Shown here: in pieces, positions 22,681 through 33,870 of the stretch
Layout: each line of letters begins with the position of its first letter
Position numbering within the stretch: the stretch's first letter is position 1
Assembly: GCA_027627225.1 (NCBI GenBank)
Contig: JAPFQT010000085.1
Coordinates: 558,001 to 622,000, forward strand
DNA from: Congeria kusceri
Taxonomy: Eukaryota; Mollusca; Bivalvia; Myida; Dreissenidae
Direction: 5' to 3'
DNA: 64,000 bases
Notes under the pieces: generated by a model
Databases searched by the model: none
Seen by the model: the letters and a program-made list of their open reading frames with translations, nothing else
What the model was told of the DNA's origin: nothing
Program-made: the position numbers and the translations under genes

Positions 22681-22948
22681 ATGGAGTTGTTGCACGCAAA
22701 CTTAAACCTGATTTTTTAAAGTACAAAACGGGGCATAATTCTGCTAAACTTCAGGTCAGAATTATGTTATGGGTCTTGGTCAGTGACCTCACGTAATGAC
22801 CCCGAAGACATGTGTGAAGTTTCAATTGAATATCTGTAGTAGTATGGGCTTGTTGCAGGCAAACCTTAACCAGAGCATTACGCCGACGGCGACGCCAACT
22901 AACGGATAAGTAGTTTAGCTAGAACATTTCAGAGAATAGTCGAGCTAA

Positions 22949-23640
22949 CAAGAACATATTTGTTTTCGGGCAAGCTCAAAGATTTCGGGAAAGTTGAAGT
23001 GTTCATGGTCTTTGTCCGATAGGACAAGAGCTTTAAGTGTATGTCTTATCAAATCACAGCTACATGTGTTTATTTCACTTGCTTGAAGGAACGATGAATG
23101 ACTCTTACGGTTTCTAACATTTATGTTCCTGAGTCCATATCCTGAAATTTCGGAAGAATTCCTCGGATACATTGTTTGAGTCTCCATGTTTTTTGTTTAA
23201 TTTAGCAGAGATGTAATTGTATAAAATAATTGTTTTGTATACACTATCCGTTTATTTATAAGGTGGATTCAACGGAAGGGGCGCAACTGCTATCAGAAAT
23301 TTGCAAACGGGTAACATCGAGTTGTCTCCCTTGCTATCAAGCGGATTTATTGTTTTACTGATTATATTGAGCATTAGTTTAGTCTCATTTACAAAAAAGA
23401 CATTAAAGTATAATTATTTCTGTTTATTTGATACAGAAAAGTAATGAAGCAACGCTGTTGATTTTATTCGCTGGTGTAATATATATGAAATTATCCATGT
23501 AGATCTACATGTTACAAGCAAATTCAATGAATTGATATTCCCGCGGAATAAAGCATATCGAAGCAAACCAAGCAAGAGCTGTCGGGGGGATAGCGCGGTC
23601 GATATCTTAAATGGTTTTAGAGAAATATCCATGTAACAAA
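22949..23640. other. Spacer at the right edge of duplication copy 1
   Basis: 'AAGTGTTCATGGTCTTTGTC' with CGA (about 23000) recurs at 49.85 kb and faintly at 56.70 kb. The 'GGGGCGCAACTGCTATCAGA ... GAGTTGTCTCCCTTGC' block (23279-23335) recurs at 52.22 and 57.11 kb. An 80-codon minus-strand frame (22945-23187) is not supported by homology I recognise. Confidence 0.5.
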
Positions 23641-24850
23641 AAAAATGGCAATAATCCTAACATAATGTTAGCTAAAGTAATAGAACTTGTCATAAATCTG
23701 CACAGTGTCACCATAAAGAAATTTTAGTTGAAAAGTATTGAAGGTATTTCATTAAAGTTCAACAACAAAAAATGAACAAAAATAACACCCACACTACCCA
23801 GATATGTCACTTGTCATATATCTGCACTGTGGCACCATTAGCAAGTACCGTAAAATATCTATATTCGGCCACCCTCATTTGATGCAAAAATATTTATGTT
23901 TTGTCACTATATATTTTCGGACATTCATTTTTTAAACTATAATTAATGAAAGTGCGTTAATCCGGTGACCCATCGCACATGTGTTTATACAACAGGATGA
24001 AGGTCATAAAACCTGGCAGATGAATGAGTCGAGGCGGTCGACCGTTAGATTAGCGTTATTTGGTTAATATAATAATGCCATAAATAATTGGTTTACCCGA
24101 TATTGTTTACCGGTATTGATACCGTATATTAAATATGCTGTTGAAATTATCATATTAAGGAACCAGTCTTAATTATTTACGAATAAATTCGGCTTATTTT
24201 ATTCACAGTTGTTGTTTTTATGTCGTTTCAGGTACGCGATAGCAAAGCTGTGAAATTGCATTTATCTCAAAGCTTCGTAATTTTCTGTAAAACAAATCAT
24301 ACTTGTGAAATGATTCAAAAACATCGCTAAACATTAAAAATACTATACGGCGTAGTATTTAACAAGCACGCGCAACTATCCGTGTATATTCGGCAAAAAA
24401 CGTTATACGGTGGACGTATCCGAACGTAATTGCAATATTGTTATAGTGTCTATACATTTTCGGACACCTGTACTTTGGGAATATTTTTATGCATCCTAAT
24501 TTTCGGACACGAAATTTTTTAATTATTTTTAAGTGTCCGAAAATATATATATTTTATGGTATTCCAAGTTTCAGTTCAATTTATGTAACGATATTCAATA
24601 TATTGAACTTAAATTTAACAAAAATAAATCTAAGTAATGATAAACATTGCGCATTTCTCATTCAATAAAAGGCAATAACTCTGAAGAATATTGACTGATC
24701 CAAGTGAAACTTGGCGTGCATCACTGCACTATGTTAGTACATATTTTATATCTATTTTAAGTTTCACGGATTTCTACTAGCCAGTTACTGAGAAATGGCG
24801 GAGGACAGAAAAGCATAATGGACGGGCGAAAGGACGGACTGACGAGTAAC
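23641..24850. mobile_element. Pearl-like element, family P6, interrupted by MITE E7
   Basis: Two or more diverged units with 'CTTGTCATATATCTGCACTG', 'TGGCACCATTAGCAAG', 'TTCCAAGTTTCAGTTCAAT' and 'AAAAGGCAATAACTCTGAAG', then a 3' stretch 'CTAGCCAGTTACTGAGAAAT' and 'GGACGGGCGAAAGGACGGAC'. The motifs GGCAATAACTC and CAAGTTTCA are those shared by the P1, P3, P4 and P5 cores. Confidence 0.6.
23848..24559. mobile_element. 0.71-kb MITE E7 with TA-type target site
   Basis: The ends CCGTAAAATATCTATATTCG and its counterpart CCATAAAATATATATATTTT (reverse complement of the right end) are inverted repeats flanked by TA. Internal copies of 'ATTTTCGGACAC' repeat the terminal motif. The TA target suggests Tc1/mariner mobilisation (inference). 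It is nested in the second P6 unit. Confidence 0.7.
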
Positions 24851-25430
24851 GACTAAGAGTATGGATATTACACTAAGTAATCATCACGAATAAAAACATT
24901 TTGTGGCATATAGAAAATATATTTTAAAAAATACATTATTCAGTTTTGGAAATGGTATTGTTAGGAAAAAAACGAAATCGAAAACTAAGCATTGTCCATT
25001 ATGTCCTCAAGCCTTTTCATTTACGCAAGTTTAAAGCGAAATGTTATGTCTCATAAGAATATATGTATTAAACATGTTCACGAGTAGAGTGCTGGGATAG
25101 ATAGGTGAATTGCTAACCAGGGTCCGATTTTTCAAAAATTCGTAAGCATGTTATAACAGGAATAACTTTCTTTCTTTATTTTCATATGGAAATAAAGTGT
25201 ACATAATAATGTGGTCAAGACGTGTTACATTTTTGAATTAAAAGTTTATGTCCGATAAACACAGCAAATAATATAGTGAGTTGTAAAATAATGTTATAAT
25301 TGTAATTTTTATCGATGAAATAAGTTTTCCTTATGCCAAATCGAGAAATTGGAGCCAGTTACCTAACAACAGAAGCAGGCCATTGAGTTCTTCGTCGCAA
25401 TGCAGGTAAGAGTTGCAGTGAAAAACAACT
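24851..25430. other. AT-rich spacer
   Basis: Contains 'CCAGGGTCCGATTTTTCAAA' near 25119, possibly a worn head of the GGGCCC-type MITE. Nothing else recognised. Confidence 0.45.
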
Positions 25431-25765
25431 GCTGGTAAGTGACGGTTCGTGCCATTGTTTTCGTCGGAAGCTTGGTACGCCTGTACCAGTATATACGTAG
25501 GAGGAAGGGACAGAAGTCAATAACCACTTGCTTCCGGTTTGTAGACTTCTGGTTTACGATTCAGCTTGACCTTATCAGCATTAAAAGCCCAACAAGATGT
25601 TTCCAATTTAAACATGGGACATATTATTCGAAAGACCAATTAACGTACCGTCGTCAAACATGGGACATATGACACAGGGCAGACGTGGAACGGGAATTCG
25701 TGCAGACGACATTTCCGCATAAGTTCAGAACGAGGCAGGAATCGAAGGTGTCTATGAAACGAAAG
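25431..25765. repeat. Dispersed module M, copy at 25.4 kb
   Basis: 'TTTCGTCGGAAGCTTGGTAC', 'GTACCAGTATATACGTAGGA', 'TTGCTTCCGGTTTGTAGACT', 'GGTTTACGATTCAGCTTGAC' align in order with 5.7 and 8.25 kb. The block 'AACATGGGACATAT' occurs twice here, 42 bp apart (about 25612 and 25658). It lies outside the segmental duplication, so the module spreads independently. Confidence 0.55.
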
Positions 25766-26015
25766 TTGGAGGGGTCGGGTGTCGTGAAGTACAATAACAA
25801 ATAGCGATAGTATACTTGGTTAAAATTACAAACAATATTGATACACGGTAATATTCGAACATGCCGATTTGGAACTAAAATGCTAGACACAGTACTTTAT
25901 TCGTTGACTATTAGTAAGCTATACTCGTATCGTTGTGCCAAAAGTAAGTATGTTTACCTGCCAAACATGTTAAGTTAATGTATATGAAATAGATATTGTG
26001 GTAATACAACAAACA

Positions 26016-26500
26016 AACAAGAGCCGTCAGTGGACAACTCGCTCTTCTATTCAAAGTTTTTTAGTTGGTAAATATTTTGGAAAGTTAAAGGGGCATAAAT
26101 TTGTTGAAATACATAGCTGAGTTATGGAAATAATTTCATAAATTTATTCCAAATTTTAAATGAATACAGTTTAGAAATTATAAGACTTTGGAACAAAAAC
26201 GTTTAACCCCAACAACTTACATGTGATCAGGGGGCATAACTGTCAAAACAGAGTTAAGTGGATTGTGGCACCTGATGCTGTAGATGATGACAAAGGTATA
26301 TTCCAAGTTTCAACTGAATAGCCTATCAAGTTTTGAAGTTATACATCTTTTGAATATAAACTTTAACCAGAAACTATATGTGAAAAAAGCGGGATAACTC
26401 TGTCAAAAAACAAACAGAGTTATGGGGAATGTTGCACCTGATGTTGGAGTTGATGACAAAGATATATTCCAAGTTTCAAGTGAATACCTTTTGTAGTTTT
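26016..26500. mobile_element. HINE/pearl-like element, family P1, 3'-truncated copy
   Basis: Head 'ACAAGAGCCGTCAGTGGACA' then 'CGCTCTTCTATTC', followed by P1 units (GGGGCATAACTGTCAAAACA, 'TATTCCAAGTTTCAACTGAA', 'AGACTTTGGAAC'). The 3' hairpin and CTAA tail are missing; the copy ends in a single 'AATAAAGATCTTACACTTAG' unit. Confidence 0.7.
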
Positions 26501-26582
26501 GTAGTACATTATGTGCAGTCATGAATAAAGATCTTACACTTAGTAATCGTCATGAATAAATATCATAAAGCAATTGTTGTGA

Positions 26583-27736
26583 ACAAGAGCTGTCAGACGA
26601 CAGCACGCTCGACTATTCGAAGTATTTCAGTTGGTACATATATCGAAAAGTGGAAGGGGCATAAATTTGTTGAAATACAAAACTTTTAAATGAAAACCTT
26701 ATATAGTTTATAAATTTTAAGAATTCGGAATAAAAACTCTAACCACAAAAAGTATGTTAAAAGTGGGCATACCTCTGTACAAATACAAACCAGAGTTATG
26801 GAGATTGTAACTGAAACATAATTCGAGTTTTAAGTGAATAACACATTTAGATTTCAAGGTATAAGACTTCTGAATATAAACTTTAACCGGAAAACGTAAG
26901 TAAAAAAGGAGCATAACTATTTTAAGATACAAAACAGAGTTATGGGGAATATTGTCCCTGATGCTGCAGTTAATGACAAAGTTGCATTCCAAGTTTCAGG
27001 GGAATAACTTTGTAGTGTTGAAGTTATAAGACTTTTAAATATAAACTTCAACCAGAAAATCATTTTGAAAAAGAGGCATACCTCTGTCAAAATACAAAAC
27101 AGAAATATGGGATATGTTGCACCTGATGTTGGAGTTACAAATGTACAATTAAAGTTTCATGTGAATAACTTATGTTGCTTTGAAAATACAAGACTTTTGA
27201 ATATAAACTTAATCCAGAAGACCCTGACCCCACCCACTCATATGCAATCTCAAGCGAGGTCTCGATATAAGGTATCTGTGTATTAAGTTTCATTAAAATA
27301 TCTCAATGCGTTCTGAAGTTTTTGAGCGGAAACCGTTTTTCTATTTTTAGTAACAGTGACCTTGACCTTGATCCCAGCCACCCCATATGCAATCCCAAGT
27401 GAGGCCTTGCTATAAGGTATCTATGAATGAAGTTTCATTACAATTGCTCGATCCTTTCTCGAGTTATAGAGATATGGAGTTGTTGCACGCAAACTTTAAC
27501 CTGAATTTTTAAGTTCAAAAAGTGGAATAATTCTGCTAAATTGCAGGTCAGAGTTATGGGCCCTGGTCAGTGATCTCACATAATGATCCTTCATAATGTG
27601 AAGTTTCAATTGAATATCTGTAGTAGATATAGAGATATGGAGTTGTTTCACGCAAACCTTAACCAGAGCATTACGCCGACGCCGACGAACGGGTGAATAG
27701 TATATCTCGAACAATTCTGTGAATAGTCGAGCTAAT
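26583..27736 (+). mobile_element. Chimeric P1/P5 HINE-like element
   Basis: P1 head ACAAGAGCTGTCAGACGACA and CGCTCGACTATTCGAAG, then P1 units up to about 27215. Next comes a 'GTGACCTTGACCTTGATCCC' block, then P5 units (TTGCACGCAAACTTTAACC, GGTCAGAGTTATGGGCCC) and the P5 3' end ATTCTGTGAATAGTCGAGCT with AA. The hairpin ATTC-TGT-GAAT sits 10 nt before CTAA. So P1 and P5 cores occur together inside one pair of ends. Confidence 0.75.
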
Positions 27737-28190
27737 AACATGAACAATATTATCTATGCTTTCTATTTGTTCAACCGTTCAAGCACTGCGACAAAATGCA
27801 CTTGAATGCATTACAAAAATAATCAGTAACAAACCCACGACTTCTGATTCCGACGTTTACAATTATAGTAATTGCTCTTTCTCTTCCGAAATCAGGCCAT
27901 TTGTGTGTGTTTCGGGCAACCCTATTCACCTAGCGAAAACCCACCGACCCTTAAGTTTTTATTGAAGATTGGTTTTTACGTAAAATCCGTATTTCCGTAT
28001 ATAATGTGTCTTTAAAAAAAGTAAAAACAAACTTAAACCTGACCCTGCCTAACTTTTGTGAAACCGTTGCCCGAAAAACACAATTTTGTTTGGCCTCACT
28101 ATAAAACTTTATTTTTGACATTCAGGCTTGATTGTAGGTATGTTGTAATCAAATTAAGATTTCTAGAAATAATCATGAACCTGACATATA
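27737..28190. other. Spacer, no gene recognised
   Basis: Open frames of 69 and about 97 codons are present at 27756-27965 and 28058-28351, but none has a recognisable domain; the second runs into a MITE. Confidence 0.45.
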
Positions 28191-28193
28191 AGA

Positions 28194-28836
28194 ACTTATT
28201 CACCAACCTGTTCTTAGACTTAAGAATAACGAATAGACTCAGACTCAATAAATATACTACGCAAATATGCTGGGTACCAATGTCGCTATTGTCATTAAAG
28301 AGTATATGTTCGATTTTACAACAGATATATTTGCATAAATTAAACAACTAATAAATAATTTCCATATACTGCGATTTAAAATGAAAGAAAAGTTAATATG
28401 AACTATTGTTGACAAACGCACAGTAAACTACTATTTAATTAGAAACTAGTTTTAGGCTGTACAGCCAGAAACTCCAATACATGTATACACGTTTACTCTA
28501 CAGTTATTTTAGGTTACACAACACTAATAAACGATGCAAAAGTCAAAAATCGTCTTTGTTGACTCATTCGATATTGTATTCGTCACGTTTATGTTTATAT
28601 ATCTGCTTTCAAGTTATTTTGTCACTTTCATCTGTTTACTAGTATTCTTAAATAATTGATATGAATGATCGTACATACACACTTTTACAAATCGTTCTAA
28701 ATAAAGAACTCTGTAATTTGAGTTGCTGAATACCTAGACAGATTCAAGTAAACAGTTTTCTTTGAACAGAACATTTTCAAGAATATTCTTTATTATTATG
28801 TCTTAAGTCTAAGAATAGATTGGCGAATACGGGCCC
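28194..28836. mobile_element. GGGCCC-type MITE, copy G4, enlarged
   Basis: Left part 'TTATTCACCAACCTGTTCTT' with AGACTTAAGAATAA and right part 'CTTAAGTCTAAGAATAGATT' with GGCGAATACGGGCCCT are the family's inverted ends. They are 640 bp apart instead of about 270, so roughly 370 bp of other DNA is inserted. Confidence 0.6.
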
Positions 28837-28985
28837 TAGATGCCAACATATATGTTGACAAAACTACGACTGTTTTTGTTATAACAGTAATATTTTTACC
28901 AGAACCCAATCCTAAATGTGGTTATTTAAAACGGTATCTAGATATTTTTGTCACCAGTTACAATCAATGTTGTCCAATCCAATAG

Positions 28986-29410
28986 CAAAAGCTGTCGGAA
29001 GACAGCACGCTCGACTTGTCTTGTACTTGTCAGAGTAACTAGCATTTTTCTAAAACAAACTGTTTGGAAAGTAACGGCCAAACATGTTTCTAGTTTGAAT
29101 AAAATCCCTCAAGCCAATCAAGAGATACAAGCTTACCGAAAAACTTTAACCTACCCAAATAAGTTTAATAAGTTACCCAAATAAGTTTCTACAAAAATAC
29201 CCATAATTATGACACATTTTAAATAGAGTTACGAAACTCGGCCTATGGGTTCATTTTAATAATAAATGCTTAAAGTTTGAATAAGTAATCCCTCAAGCCA
29301 TTCCTGAGAAACTAGCTTATCGAAAATCGTTAACCTAGGCGGACGACGACGCCGACAACGACGCCTGGGAGTGTAGAATAGATTGCCTTATCATCGAAAA
29401 TTCCAGCTAA
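28986..29410. mobile_element. HINE/pearl-like element with P1 head and a different core
   Basis: Head 'AAAAGCTGTCGGAAGACAGC' and ACGCTCGACTTGTCTTGTAC, then two units containing 'AATCCCTCAAGCCA' and 'GAGA.AC.AGCTTA.CGAAAA', and a GACGACGACGCCGACAACGA stretch before a worn 3' end (GTGTAGAATAGATTGCC). The head is P1-like while the tandem core is unlike P1. Confidence 0.6.
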
Positions 29411-29529
29411 AATTAATTATCAAAAAACATAAATGCGATATTGTATTTTTGTTAAATATGGAATGTCTTAACGATTGTTATACCAAACACATCCGTAGAT
29501 TTGGTAGAACATACAGCAATCATTATCAA

Positions 29530-30020
29530 GCATAAAGATCGTACTCGAAGTAATCAACACGAATGCACATCGTACACTAAGAAATTAACGCGAATAAAAA
29601 TCGTACACTAGTTAATTAACACGAAAAACGATCGTAATCAACACGAATAAAGATAGTTATTTCAGTAATCCTCAAGAATTTAATAGAACACTAAGTAATT
29701 ATCACTAATAAAAGACCGTTCACCAAGTAATCGTCACGAACAAAGATCGAACACTTAGTAACTATAACTAATTAAGGTCGTACACTAAATAATAATCAAT
29801 AATAAAGATTGTCATAAAGTAATTGCCACTAATAAAGATCGTACATTACGTAATAATAACTAATTAATTTCGTACATTAAGTAACTATCACTAATAAAGA
29901 TCGTACACTCAGTAATCCTCACGAATAAAGATCGTACACTCAGTAATCCTCACGAATAAAGATCGTACACTAAGTAATCCTCCGGAATAAAGATCGTTCA
30001 CTAAGTAATCGTCACGAATG
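29530..30020. repeat. 31-bp tandem array (about 16 units)
   Basis: Unit core AATAAAGATCGTACACTAAG followed by TAATCCTCACG, with drift towards the left (TAATTAACACGAA variants). The three units at 29890-29990 are nearly identical, so homogenisation is recent there. Single related units occur at 3295 and 26523. Confidence 0.9.
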
Positions 30021-30839
30021 TTGACATATAAAGTTGGACAATTTTAATTCCTGATAAGTAACTCTTTAGGTTTATTTTTAACTTTGTTTATAAATAAAAA
30101 ACAACAATATAACTTTCTACAATCTCTCGTATACAAGACAATTATAAAGTGTGTGTTTCTCAGAAAGAGATGAGTCGCCATGCTAGCATTTGAGATATGA
30201 AAATTCTGTGAGCAAACACCTTTGGTTTCGCTGCCATTATCGGAGTATTCCTAGGCTACATTTCATGAACAACGAACAAAAACATGTACACTCGTGGCGA
30301 TTTCTTTCGGTTCTGTCGTGGGAAGAGAAACTATTTTAGTTTCTGGCAACCAGATCAGAAGATACTTCAATGTAAGTTGAGTAAATCAGCAGCAGAATCA
30401 AGTACCGGTAAATCGCGGTTGGTTCTTTCGCGGCGGGCAATCCCTTGGTAATTTGACTAATTGTATTTTTGGGGATCTATTGCCAAACATTTGTGTCTAA
30501 ATCCCCACAATAGGGGATGCTTAATTGGTGTATCAAATAGCCCGGAGGCCAATATTACCGGGATCTAAAATCCGAACAAGGTATATTTTCCGGGACTTGC
30601 AGGATTATAGGAATATCTTCAGGTATTTTGTACATAATTAACAGGAAAACCAGAAACTAATGTTTCTGTTATTTGTAAAAATAATGAGTTTTTGTTACAT
30701 GCAAGGGTGCTAGGCAGTCACAAGAAGTCAACACCTCTGTGTCACAACGACCACAACTCACGTGCATTTGATCATAATCTAATCATCTTGGAAATATTTA
30801 ACAAACTGTCATTGTTTCCGTTTGTCAAACTCATATTGT
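30021..30839. other. Spacer, nothing recognised
   Basis: No reading frame or repeat family recognised. 'ACTCGTGGCGATTTCTTTCG' at about 30290 faintly recalls 3606-3650 (TCGTGGCCACTTCTTTTCGG), which may be a further dispersed fragment. Confidence 0.4.
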
Positions 30840-31083
30840 ATGATGCTTCATGGCATGCCACATACTAAATATGAAAGCTCTCAGCCACGCAGTTTCAGAG
30901 AAGGTTTTTAAAGTGTTCCTTTTTTAAATCTATATTTAGATAATTCCTGTGAAGTTTGGTAAAAATCTGCCCAGCGGTTTAGGATGAGATGTTGTTTGAA
31001 TGAAAATATTGACGCACGACGGACAACGGAATAAAGGTGATTATAAAAGCTCACCATGAGCACGTTGTGCTCAGGTGAGCTAA
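30840..31083 (+). mobile_element. P2 HINE-like element, 3' fragment
   Basis: Last unit and tail only: 'AATATGAAAGCTCTCAGCCA', 'TCTGCCCAGCGGTTTAGGAT', then the perfect hairpin GAGCAC-GTT-GTGCTC (31058-31072) and AGGTGAGCTAA. It is closest to the 3' end of 41817-43506. Confidence 0.8.
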
Positions 31084-31214
31084 AACACGCATTTGGACGG
31101 GCGTAGCTATGTTATTTTTTTTATCAAAACACGGACGCGGGTCAGAAAAAAATTGTGTTTACTTCGCAACAAAAAAATCATAATCAATTAAAACCATTCA
31201 ACTGGTGTTCTTTG

Positions 31215-31380
31215 GACTATAGTGCACGTGCTGTCGTCGAGAAGCTTGTCGCTCGTGTACCAGTCTATTTCAGATGTTTCAATCCAACATTAGACACGTG
31301 ACAAGCAGCAGACGCGCAGACAACAATTCGTGCAGACGACAGTTCTAGAAACCAGAAGGAATGATGTAGGCTACCGCGTA
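31215..31380. repeat. Dispersed module M, copy in duplication copy 2
   Basis: Partner of 8240-8475 with an internal deletion: 'GTCGTCGAGAAGCTTGTCGC' runs into 'GTGTACCAGTCTATTTCAGA', so the TATACG and CTTCCGG landmarks are lost. Confidence 0.55.
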
Positions 31381-32030
31381 GAAGCGGAAGTTAGGGAGGC
31401 ATCGGGAGTTTTGTCGCATATGACAGGAGGCGCTATGCATGATCATATATTTCATTAATCATATTTTTCACACACCTGTGAAGAAAAGGATCTAATTTGT
31501 TACATTTGTAAGTGTGAAGAATGTGATTGGCCAAAAACGGTGTATCTTTGAGGATCACAGAAGAATCACAAAAGAATAGGATTTCATTGCATATCAAAAA
31601 TTGGGTGCGATAAAAACTTCACAGAACATGTCAAGAATAAGATTGTGCAGTGTAAAGAATAAGGTCTCGATTGTCACACTGGGAAGAATCGGATACTATT
31701 TTTCACAGATGTGAAAACATGATTTGTGAAAACTATGGTCCTTCAGCGCTATAGGACCTCCAGAGTGCAGGGCCACGGGGTCGACGGCTGCCCTTTTACA
31801 TTGACACATTAATCACAAACAATACTTCGTAACATTTTAGATGATATGTGTATATTTAAATGAAACGATTTGACCATTAAGGGACAAAATAATGTGCATG
31901 GAGTATGAAACAATGAACAGTAATTCCGGGTACATGTTATAAAGGCGCGTCAGATTAAACAGTTTTTCCCAGGTGACGAAAAATTGCCAATACATTTAAA
32001 AGAAACATTTTAACTTTGTACATGACGAAT
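31381..32030. other. DNA inserted in copy 2 relative to copy 1
   Basis: About 0.6 kb with no partner in copy 1, where the flanks are nearly adjacent at about 8460-8490. No reading frame, inverted ends or known family recognised. Confidence 0.4.
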
Positions 32031-32189
32031 GTCAGATTGATAAACGTGCAACATTGATACATTGAGTGTGTAATTTCCAGACGACAGCCATAATTATGTT
32101 GATAAAAAATCCCCTTATTGTAGGGTGGAAATAGAGTGAATACGTTATTGGAAACAAATTGCATTCATTCGTTATAAAACATCTATTAA

Positions 32190-33234
32190 TATACTTAAGA
32201 AATAATGTTCGATTTAGAGTTGTTTATCGGCTAATAAACCACAATTTGGGGTTTTGATGCATAGGGATTAAACCACGAGGGCGTTAGAACGACACATCGT
32301 TGTTTATTAGCAGATAAACACAGATAATACGAAGAATATTTCGATTCTAACATGACCTGGTAACATATTCCGCAATTACAATCCGAAATATATTTTACAG
32401 TTTCGGAACTTTTTTTTCGGGTTGTTTATTGGTACCTTAGTTTAACAACGGTAAATATTGTTCTTAGTCTAGTATAGAAAACACAGTTCGTGTCATGTTA
32501 GAACATTACTTTTACATAACTTGCTAGTGTTTTTATTTCCGCTGTTTAAGTTAAATTAAACAGCAGTTTTATATTGACACGCGCAGTTTTCTAAAGACAA
32601 AGAAGAAAATATTTCGTTGTAAAAAAGCAAATAAACAACTCGCAAAAGTCGTAAAATATACTTTGCATTGTAATTGCAGAATATGTTGTCATGTCATGTT
32701 AGAATCAAAATAATTTTCGCTTAATCGTTGTTTATCTGTAATAAAGAACGATTTTTCGTTCAGGTGCGCGAATATTCGATTTGATTAAATTTTCGATTTA
32801 TCGTTGTTTATCGGCCAATAAACAACGATTTGGAGTTCTGATGCGTAGGCATTTTAAAAAAGGGCGTTGTTTAATAGCCACGCATCAGAACGACAAAGAG
32901 TTGTTTATTGTCCGATGAACAATGATAATGCAAACATTATTTCGATTCTAACATGAATTGACAAATATAATTGCAATTGTAATAAAAACTATATTTGTCT
33001 ATGCTCCGCTCAGAATCGGGACTTCTTTTTGCGTTTTTTATTGGGTAGTTCAACAACGATAATGTTGTTCTTTGTTTATAGAAAAATAAGCGAGTAGCAT
33101 CAGAACTCGAAACCGGTTTTATTTACAGATAAACAACTCTAAATCACAAATTATTTCTTAATTATACACGAATTCGTGGCGCCAAACAACGTGTGACCAA
33201 ACTTACCGAGTATTTTCTCCACAGTTTATGTACC
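32190..33234. mobile_element. Foldback repeat cluster FB copy 5 (partner of copy 2)
   Basis: Same compound arrangement as 8716-9760, with small indels in loop regions (for example the loop near 32845 lacks the AAACCACGA part). Near-palindromes are at about 32218, 32298, 32806 and 32900. Confidence 0.85.
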
Positions 33235-33815
33235 TATCAATGTTACAATATACTAATTCCAATCCTTGTGTAATTTAATGTAAAAGCGATAACTTTAACC
33301 CAAAATAAATGCAACATTTTGCACATAGGGACCCTAATAACCATACCTTTTCTTAAAGAGCATTCTAAGCTGAACTTGATTTAAGCAATAAAAAGGGTAT
33401 GTCATGTAATATGTAAGAAAGAACTCGACACTAAACAAAGATGACTGTTTTATCACCATCTTTTTACCGGCTACTTTCTAGTTCAATGTAACCCGTCTAA
33501 GCGCAAGTGTCATACTGTAGTCTCCAATCTTAAAACATATCAGTGATTTATTATTGCATACCAATGCTTACCCTACCAACATCTCAAAAAAATATATCAA
33601 GTGTCTAAATCTAAAAACATGTCTTCGAGTTAAGCTTGTTGACTTATTTAGAGAGGACAGCCCTACACGACTTATTTATTTAGTATAATGTGACCTCAAC
33701 ATTTGGGGGAGGCGGGCAAACCCAGAGAATTTGACTGTCGGGAATTGCTTTCAGTCTCAAATCCCGTATATGCCCGCCGCTCCCCCCTGGGGAAAAATAT
33801 TGATAGGTGCATTAA
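33234..33815. mobile_element. 0.58-kb inverted-repeat element E4, only in duplication copy 2
   Basis: The ends TACCTATCAATGTT and AATATTGATAGGTGCA are inverted repeats. Copy 1 has the empty site at about 9718-9732 (CAGTTTAAGTCTATAC), and the filled flanks TTTATG/TTAAG suggest a target duplication of about 5 bp. The right part has a GC-rich stem GGGGGAGGCGGGCA (33705) against TGCCCGCCGCTCCCCC (33772), striking in this AT-rich region. Non-coding. Confidence 0.75.
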
Positions 33816-33870
33816 GTTTATACAATTGATTTACCGGTAGAGATATATTTGACAAGTATATCAAAGATAA

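Larger units (their letters stand above)
19916..22948. mobile_element. HINE/pearl-like element, family P5, with two nested insertions
   Basis: Tandem units of about 165 bp: 'GGGGCATAATTCTGCT', 'GGTCAGAGTTATGGG', 'CTTGGTCAGTGACCT', 'GTGAAGTTTCAATTGAATAT', 'TTGCACGCAAACCTTAACC'. The 3' end is CATTACGCCGACGGCGACGC followed by AGAATAGTCGAGCTAA, the same tail as P1. The tandem core is interrupted by a 1.85-kb insert (20391-22245) and by a GGGCCC-type MITE (22428-22680). Both break the unit inside 'AGATATAG...ATGGAGTTGTT'. Confidence 0.75.
8150..23350. repeat. Segmental duplication, copy 1
   Basis: Many blocks in this interval recur in the same order and orientation at 31.1-52.3 kb. Examples: 8150-8480 with 31145-31370; the FB cluster 8716-9760 with 32190-33234; the HINE-like element 9771-11295 with 33871-35066; 11940-12250 with 35870-36190; 12730-13800 with 40440-41810; minisatellite 14372-16371 with 44114-45445; SINE 16425-16640 with 45658-45865; 18600-18750 with 47330-47470; 19580-19900 with 49515-49790. 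The interruptions are insertions specific to one copy. The right limit is the least certain. Confidence 0.8.

Noticed and set aside
22945..23187. 80-codon minus-strand frame as a small gene
   Set aside because: The related block at 49.85 kb does not keep the frame open; no recognisable domain or start context.
29530..30020. Possible CRISPR-like array
   Set aside because: Units are contiguous with no unique spacers, the host is evidently a eukaryote and no cas-like gene is present.
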